64,000 nt of DNA, from NCBI RefSeq assembly GCF_965363235.1, contig NC_134844.1:53254872-53318871 (forward strand), written 5' to 3'. A model generated the notes under the pieces. It had not been told where the DNA came from. It did no database searches and saw nothing but the letters and a program-made list of their open reading frames with translations. This document shows, in pieces, positions 57,631-64,000 of this stretch. Every line of letters starts with the position of its first letter. The stretch's first letter is position 1. The position numbers and the translations under genes are program-made. The stretch comes from Mytilus galloprovincialis. Taxonomy: Eukaryota > Mollusca > Bivalvia > Mytilida > Mytilidae.

Positions 57631-60600
57631 CTATTCCACATCAGAGCATGTACTTGTATTCATGACATTCAACAGCTCAACATGTGCAGATACTGTAGTT
57701 ATAAAGCAGGCGAGTAAAGTAACCCAATCAAATATTGGTAGAGGTCTAAAATATTTCCTCAGCCTTTTATATGCAATAATCTTCCATTTATTTCTTGCGT
57801 TATCGTGTTGCTGTAATGTTTCCGGTTTGGTATCGCCTGTATCTACTTGTTGGTTGTTCAAAGCAATGACTTGATCTCTTTTGCAGAAACTGTCATCTGA
57901 AGTGGGTTGAATAGAAGTCGGTGGACATGTATATTTCGGAATTTCTGATCTACTGCCAACATAACTTAAAACAACAGAATTGAAAACAGCTACAAAGCTG
58001 CTGCAAGTCAACTGTAAAAAGTATTTACCTGAAACAGATTAAAAATATTAGGTACGTAATGATCTTATGTCTTGTATTGGTATGTAGATGTTGATGTGCA
58101 AATAAGTGTGTTCAAATGTGTGTAGTTAAAAAAAAATTTGCATATGCATATGTGTCTCTATCAGTTAAAAAGGATAAATGTTTAATCCGTCTCGCATACG
58201 ATTTTTGACCACTAAATTGTATTTCTTAAATTTTTCCTGCTAGCTAATAAATAAACGACCCATATTTAGATTTTTTGTGACGCAAAATAGTAATTGAAAT
58301 GCTATTAAAGGTAATTAAACATTTATATTAAGTTAGATATCATTTTTTATTTTGTTGATAGATAGGTATTTTAACTGTTGACGGATAGTATTGCAATTCT
58401 GTTTACATTTAAGTAGGCATTTAGCAATACTTCAGATCTGTTGTTCATCTTTATTTGAGGTATTCACAAAAACCGGCGTGATTTGAAGTAGGGATAACTT
58501 ATTGTAAACGAGATGTTACTAAAAGTTTGGTTTACCTGTATTGCTTTTCTTCTTTTCATGTAAAAAAGAAGATGTGGCATGATTGCCATTGAGACAACTT
58601 TCAACAAGAGACCAAAATGACACAATAATTAACAGCTCTAGGTCACCGTACGGCCTTCAACAATGAGCAAAGCTCATACCGCATAGTCAGCTTTAACAGG
58701 CCCCGACATGACGATATGATACAATTCAAACGAGAAAACTAATGGCCTCATTTATATTTACAAATTGTATTTCGGGTTAACTTCCCCAATTCAATGTACA
58801 TCTTATTGACTTATATTGTAGACAGATATGATATATTTTTGTTGCTATAAAACATTTTTTTTATTTTTACGATATTTTGGATATGATGTATACTTAAGCA
58901 GATCAAGTTTTAGTAGACTTTGAAATTGAAAAATAAACCTACCTACAGCGGAAACGCTTTTGGAGTTTTCTGGTAAAATACTGCTTACTTGCAGCATCAA
59001 GACCATAAACGATAGAAAAATCGTCATTCCAAAACCAAGACGTTCACCTTCTTCTATCGGAATAAAGAACGCTAAAACAGCAAGTATAGATAGTGCAGAT
59101 GCAGGGATAACAATGTTGTAAATGTAATGTGCAGGTAACCTCAGCAAATAGATATGAATTTCAGCAAAAGACGCAACGATAGGCAATTTCTCTAAACGCC
59201 AGATTTCCCAGAACGCATGACTATCTATATCATCGTCAAATCCAGTTAACGATTCATTTTCGTCCCAAACGAATATATGTTGTTGGCTGACAGCAGACGC
59301 TCCGATAATTATGTTACATTTCGTACAATCGGCAGGAAATGATGCTGTATCAGCGTTGCATATAGTGCTCAGTTCCCCATAAGGTTGAGCGTTAATTGTT
59401 CCATCGTATTTGACAAGAACTTTTTCAGCTTGAAGTCCATCTGATAAAAAGCTTGATTCAAGTCTGAAAAAAAAATGGTTAGAATTTAGAATAGATGTAT
59501 ATAAGTTTACCTATACATAATGCATTTGCAAAGATGTATTTATTAAATTTACCTAAACAATATGCATTGCAAATTATTATATAAGAGTAAAAAAATTTCT
59601 GTGTATAATTTGGATACAAGAATAAATTATTGAAAAATGATTAATCGTATTCAGTAAGCGTTTATTAAAAAGAGGATTTAAAATGTTCAATATAATAAAA
59701 AGAAAGAACAAAACGTGTTGGTAAATTGTGTGTCAGTTTACCTTTTATAAATAAATAAATAAATCATAGATATTTAAAATAGAACTAACTGGCAATAAAT
59801 AAATAAACACAAGTATAATGATGTAAATGATAAAATTAATTGTCAAACCGATTAAATATTGTTAAATCAGGTGTCCAAACTTCCTGCCCTGATGCTGTCA
59901 AGTATGATTTTCCTCCGTATAAAGAGGGGTCCCAAACTAAATAGTCATCTTTCCATTTCTATAACAAAAAGAAATAAAACAAAAAATCATGATTTTTTTA
60001 AAACATATTCAATAAACCCGTTCAGTAATTATTAGTCTTCAGGCGCGTAGCGACCCGTACGCAAAAACGCAGTTGCGTACACATCGAAAATTTGACAAAA
60101 ATAAAAATATGGTAAATCTAGTAAGAATAAAACTTAAGTAATAGAATTAATTATAAAGTGTTATAAAAATATGTTAATAGTCATTTTGTAACTATATTCC
60201 GTTCCGGAAACTAGTTTTCTCTTTACATTTTCGGGACCAGCATCGTGATTGTGCTGCTGATGCAAACAATTAAAATAGCTGAGTCCTCGGGGTTTCAGAA
60301 TACAATAAGTGCGTCTACTATGCCTCCTTACCCTGACATCTTTTCTGAAGATTTCAAAATGACTGATGAAATAAAACGTGATGTTCTATTAAGGGTAATA
60401 TTTTTGCAACCTATATTCGCCGTTTTTTTTTTTTTTTGACAATCAACGTGTTTTTTACTTTTTTATTTTATGTTCGGTCATGCAAGATGGGTGCCTCGTT
60501 CATTTAATTATAGGTGTCTCGAGATTTAAAGTCCTTATTCTCCATGTGCAAAATTTAAGTGCTTGTTTTCCTTGCTTTGTAAAAATAAAAGACTCGATTT

Positions 60601-62981
60601 TGGAAATTGATAAAAAGAACTCAGATTTAATTTGAAGCTTTTCCTTGTAGATTTTGGGACTTCAAAAGTATTTATATACAAATGTATAGTTAAAGGTTTC
60701 CAAACTATGATGTTATAAACAAGGATTTATACCCAGGAATCTTTAAAATACTTAACATATATGCATGTATGTCGGTCTGGACGGCAACGATAGAACAATC
60801 TTTCAGTACCATGGAACGACTAAAGTAATACAATGAAATCCATTCGTTTATCTGGGCTTGTTCTATTGAACATATACCACGAAAAACAAATTTCAACAGA
60901 CACGGTTTTGGATAACTGGAAAGGAAATGGTCATTGACTTTCAGAACTAACTTTGAGAATTAAAAGCTAAAAAAATACCCTTTAAGGCTTAGAAATTTGG
61001 ATTTTCTCAGTGAATGTATAGTGGGTTGAGACTGATTAGGTAGCCGAATTAAAATATATGGTGGTGGCACTATATATTTTAATTGTTACCTAATATATAA
61101 ATAAGCGTTACCCACTACACATTAGTAGTTTTTTTTCTCTAATTTTTTTTTTTCAAATTTAATTATTTTCAAAAGTTAACTTGTTACTCATGAAAATTAG
61201 ATTTCTGTGAGGTCATTTTCAGTCCCAGGAAATCGCGAGAATGCAGGATTTTGCACCATTTACTCTAGAGCTTCTGGGGACCTTGAGCGGCCTCCAGACC
61301 CCTCACCGTATGACTTCTTTCCCCGGCATTGCGTATACATCATTTTGGCCTAGCTACGCCCCTGGTCTTGCTTTAAACATGATAATGATTTTATTTTCAT
61401 TAATAGATTATTATTTCCGACTTTTCCTAAAAAAAAACGGGGAACAATTGTCGTTCGATTGTCATGTATATATTTGCAATTACTAACACTATATCTACAC
61501 ATTTATACATTTCACGAGAAATGGATATCTGTTTACATATTTGTGAAACATCTAATAATACAAAGAACACACTGTAAATAACTGCATGTCACATTATCAA
61601 TATGATAAGGGCCAGTATTTAAGCATATCATTTCATAGCACCTGTTATAACCAGATTCTGATGAATTAATTCCGGAAATGGTCTTAACGTTTGTGATATT
61701 TTCATTATTGGTCTTAAATTGGGTTTTATGCCTGTCTTTGATATATATTTTTTTTCTTTGGTATTTGTAGATTTTCTAATGATTAACTTGTTTTTACTGG
61801 CTTATTGTTTCGGTGACTACTCAAAACGTTTCCAAATTCACTTTAATGCATATAATAATTAATGTGTTAACTGTGCACATGAAGATGTATGTACTTCTTT
61901 TATCCGATATAACATGTATATGTTGTAATGATTGATTTAATAAATGTCGTACCAAATCCATTCCAATAGTTTGGGAGAGTCGTGATTCCTTTTCGAACTG
62001 AAAAAGAATAAATGTATGATGTATATATAAACTAAGAAAGCTATATCATAAAATTAAAAAATATCAATGGGTTTCTCGACATTAACTAATTTCCAAATTT
62101 CTGTTAGGTATATTTACAATATTCGACAGTTAAAAATACCAAAGGAACATTCAAACCAAAAAGTCGTAAAATAACCTGACAACACCATGGCTGAAAAAAC
62201 AAAGTGACAAACAGACAAACAATAGTACACAAAACAGAACATAGAAAACAAAAGACTGTGCAACATGAACTCCACAATAAAATGGTTGTGATCTCAAGTA
62301 ATTTTCAAGGTAAGCAGACCAGTCACCACATGTGGCAAGGGTACCCGTTGTGTTATTTATGTAAGTACAAACCCTGTGAAAACCTAACATATATTCAGTC
62401 AATTGAGTATTGCAGAACCCTATTATCGTAGTAATCATCCGCTTGAAATTCTCGATTAGTACTCAGTCCAGTTAGGCAAAATTGGATATAGATTGATGAG
62501 ACACATGGAAGCACTTCTTTTCTCACAAAGCACAAAAAACCTAAACTACGAAACAAAACCCTAAAAGATTAAATATAAAAAAGATGTGGTATTATTGCCA
62601 ATGAGACAACTCCCCACGAGAGATCAAAATGACACAGAAATTAACAACTATATGTCACCGTATTAAGCTTGTTTAATGTATATTAGCCACTGGTTATACA
62701 GTTGCAGCTACAAAATTAACAGAGAATAATAATTTACTGTTTGTACTTATCATTTTGCAATAGCATTTACTTATCATTGTTAGTGGGTTGAATCAAACAT
62801 TCAAAAGTAAGCCAGGTTTAAAAGATAAAACATACCAGTCCTTCTAGTCTTATAAAATTCCACTTCATGACAATTTCTATATTTTCCGTAACGTTCCTCC
62901 GTGGAATAATCTGGGAACTATATCTGGACTCGTTAAAAAGGACATTTCTCAGCATGAGCTCATGGTTCATTGTTTCTAAAC
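57631..62981 (-). CDS. Cys-loop ligand-gated ion channel subunit C (nicotinic-receptor-like), exons 2-6 (5' end outside window)
   Basis: Exons in coding order: 62836-62981, 61953-61997, 59849-59958, 58943-59463 and 57631-58028 (146, 45, 110, 521 and 398 bp), all GT..AG and in frame. Exon lengths equal those of gene A. Exon 2 begins in phase 1, so a 64-bp signal-peptide exon is expected beyond base 64000. Landmarks: YLVWDPSLYGG, EVWTPDLTIFN, a C-x13-C loop ending FPADCTKC, LPAHYIYNIVIPASALSILA (M1), GERLGFGMTIFLSFMVLMLQ (M2, Gly at 2' where A and B have Ser) and WVTLLACFITTVSAHVELL (M4). Loop-B GSWTY and the loop-C paired cysteines are absent, as in A and B. Introns hold several mobile elements. 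Confidence 0.9.
58563..58770 (+). repeat. Short interspersed mussel repeat, subtype a, in intron 5 of subunit C
   Basis: GATGTGGCATGATTGCCATT, CACCGTACGGCCTTCAAC and CATACCGCATAGTCAGC follow the family order; orientation is opposite to the copy at 18091-18382. It is inside the intron 58029-58942. Confidence 0.8.
60040..61364. mobile_element. Non-autonomous DNA transposon with 5-bp target duplication (copy 2), in intron 3 of subunit C
   Basis: Ends CAGGCGCGTAGC and GCTACGCCCCTG are inverted. GTCTT flanks both sides (60035-60039 and 61365-61369). The ends match those of the element at 6072-6903, and both carry a similar subterminal block (GCGTACACAT at the left, CTTGAGCGGCC at the right). A small open frame at 60245-60439 is not recognisable as transposase. 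A foldback hairpin is nested at 61019-61117. Confidence 0.75.
61019..61117. repeat. Foldback hairpin nested in the transposon
   Basis: Three nested inverted pairs align on one axis: TAGTGGGT with ACCCACTA, ATTAGGTA with TACCTAAT, and AATTAAAATATAT with ATATATTTTAATT. The loop is about 12 bases. RNA or single-stranded DNA from this region would form a long hairpin. Confidence 0.7.
62140..62400 (-). repeat. Penelope-like 3'-tail fragment in intron 2 of subunit C
   Basis: On the minus strand, CTATTGTTTGTCTGTTTGTC and GGGTACCC..CCACATGTGG blocks follow the order of the tail at 28455-28850. The coding part is absent. The minus-strand open frame of 95 codons is a by-product of this tail. Confidence 0.65.
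62577..62666 (+). repeat. Short interspersed mussel repeat, subtype a (5' part), intron 2 of subunit C
   Basis: GATGTGGTATTATTGCCAAT and GAGACAACTCCCCACGAGAG match the start of the family; the copy ends near GTCACCGTATTA. Confidence 0.75.
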
Positions 62982-63863
62982 CTAAAAAAAATATAGATCA
63001 GGGTTAAAAGCGAAAAAACGATAAAAAAAGACAATTATTATCTTATAAAACACAACAGAGGTAATAAGAATGAGCAACACGAACTCCATCATAAATCGGG
63101 ATTAATTGCAGGTACTCGGGGAAGGTAATAGTGCGGTGACTGAAGGCAGATTTTTTTTTAATTTAATCTCCCCACCGAACACACAACTATATAATATATC
63201 ATTGGAAAGAGGAAATCGTGTACTATAATAATATGCCTGTCGTCAGGACTTTATATGGTCACATTTTTTTTAAAATTGAGGTCTAAGGTCATATGTAAAA
63301 ATCTGTGAAAATTTTGGAGGGTTTCAATTTTGACATTTTTTTCTATTTCTAAACTCTACCTAAATACGAATGATACTGTTTTTGCTGTAGTAATGTTTGT
63401 TATTATACATAAACCTTAATCATTTAGATTTTTTATCAAAACAATTCCTAAATCGACGTTTTATAAACAAAACTTCAAAAATCAAGTTTTCATCCTATAA
63501 AATGTTAAGAGCACCTTAACCTTATGAAAAATTTCAATTTCGGGTAAAAATCAAGTGTCATGCAGGACAATACTTTAAAAAAAAAAATTTTTTTAAACTA
63601 TCATATTGGGTGAGGTATTAAACCAAAGCAATAGAACACTACAGTCAAATATGACCTCAAATTGAATTTGCGGATACTTCTGATTTTTTTATAGAATACT
63701 CGTTGCTTTTGGGTTTTTTTTCACAATTATTACTGCTTCCATAGTATTACATGTATCTGTTGTTGTGTATTTCACTCTGGTTAATATCTATTACATTATA
63801 GTTTTTGTACCTATATCCCCCCTTTTTTCCTTGCAACGTACCACAAACTTCAAAAGTATTCCA
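62982..63863 (-). other. Part of intron 1 of subunit C
   Basis: No signal-peptide exon with a suitable donor is visible up to the window end. At about 63030-63140 there is a weak, inverted piece of the Penelope-like tail (ACACGAACTCCATCATAAA). The rest is AT-rich and unrecognised. Confidence 0.5.
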
Positions 63864-64000
63864 TAAAAAAAAGATGTGATATGATTGCAAATGAGTCAAC
63901 TCTCCAAATAGGACGAAATGAGACATAAATTAACAATTATAGGTCCCATAGGGGCTTCAACAATGCGTAAAATTTATACTGCATAGTCTTCAATTCCAAA
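63864..64000 (+). repeat. Short interspersed mussel repeat, subtype a, running off the window
   Basis: GATGTGATATGATTGCAAAT, TTAACAATTATAGGTCCC and CTGCATAGTCTTC follow the subtype-a order with many changes. The copy continues past the end. Confidence 0.7.

Noticed and set aside
62151-62438. A 95-codon minus-strand frame with membrane-like residues
   Set aside because: The DNA matches the noncoding tail of the Penelope-like element; the hydrophobic stretch comes from T-rich repeat sequence.
62982-64000. Signal-peptide exon of subunit C within the window
   Set aside because: No ATG-started 64-base exon with a donor in the right phase was found; the exon is probably beyond the window.

Overview
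The window looks like nuclear DNA of a bivalve mollusc, most likely a mytilid mussel. It is strongly AT-rich, its genes are cut by introns with GT..AG borders, and short interspersed repeats are dense. Two families that are greatly expanded in bivalves occur side by side: nicotinic-receptor-like Cys-loop channel subunits and a secreted C1q-domain protein. The genus is inferred from gene content and remembered repeat sequences, not from a search.

All host genes I can support are on the minus strand. (1) The last two exons of an unrecognised coiled-coil protein lie at 8020-8752. (2) Cys-loop subunit A (22882-26850) has six exons and encodes 427 aa. (3) A C1q-domain gene (38929-40495) has three exons and encodes 187 aa. 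(4) Cys-loop subunit B (47127-52160) has six exons and encodes 428 aa. (5) Cys-loop subunit C (57631-62981) shows exons 2-6; exon 1 lies beyond the window. All exon joins keep frame. Subunits A, B and C share intron phases and nearly identical exon lengths, so they are tandem duplicates. They keep the 13-residue Cys loop and four membrane segments, but lack the loop-B tryptophan motif and the paired cysteines of loop C, so they are unlikely to be classical acetylcholine-binding alpha subunits.

The most striking signal is regulatory. An 18-bp near-palindrome, CACGTGGATTACCATGTG, lies 80 bp upstream of the start codon of gene A and 94 bp upstream of that of gene B. Four more copies lie between 29.8 and 35.2 kb, upstream of gene A and in the same orientation, inside diverged repeats of a module of up to about 0.9 kb. 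These modules also carry the palindrome TTTCCGGGAAA. Two of them keep a splice donor at the spacing seen in the real genes. They are either relics of lost channel genes or alternative upstream promoters. A fifth, decayed copy lies at 43.55 kb.

A recent rearrangement lies at the 3' end of gene B. The block 45456-48287 (3' flank, exon 6 and part of intron 5) has an adjacent, almost identical copy at 44092-45456 that lacks the central part with exon 6. This is either a very young tandem duplication plus deletion, or two haplotypes joined by the assembler.

The rest is mostly mobile-element debris: a LINE reverse-transcriptase fragment (20.6-21.9 kb), a Penelope-like fragment (27.6-28.85 kb) with several scattered 3' tails, two tRNA-derived SINEs (one with a perfect 10-bp target duplication), two TTAA-flanked MITEs, a CACTA-type element holding a nested Mutator-like element that holds a third repeat, two copies of a terminal-inverted-repeat family with 5-bp target duplications, and about a dozen copies of a short mussel repeat family. 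No rRNA gene, functional tRNA gene, CRISPR array or bacterial-type operon was seen.
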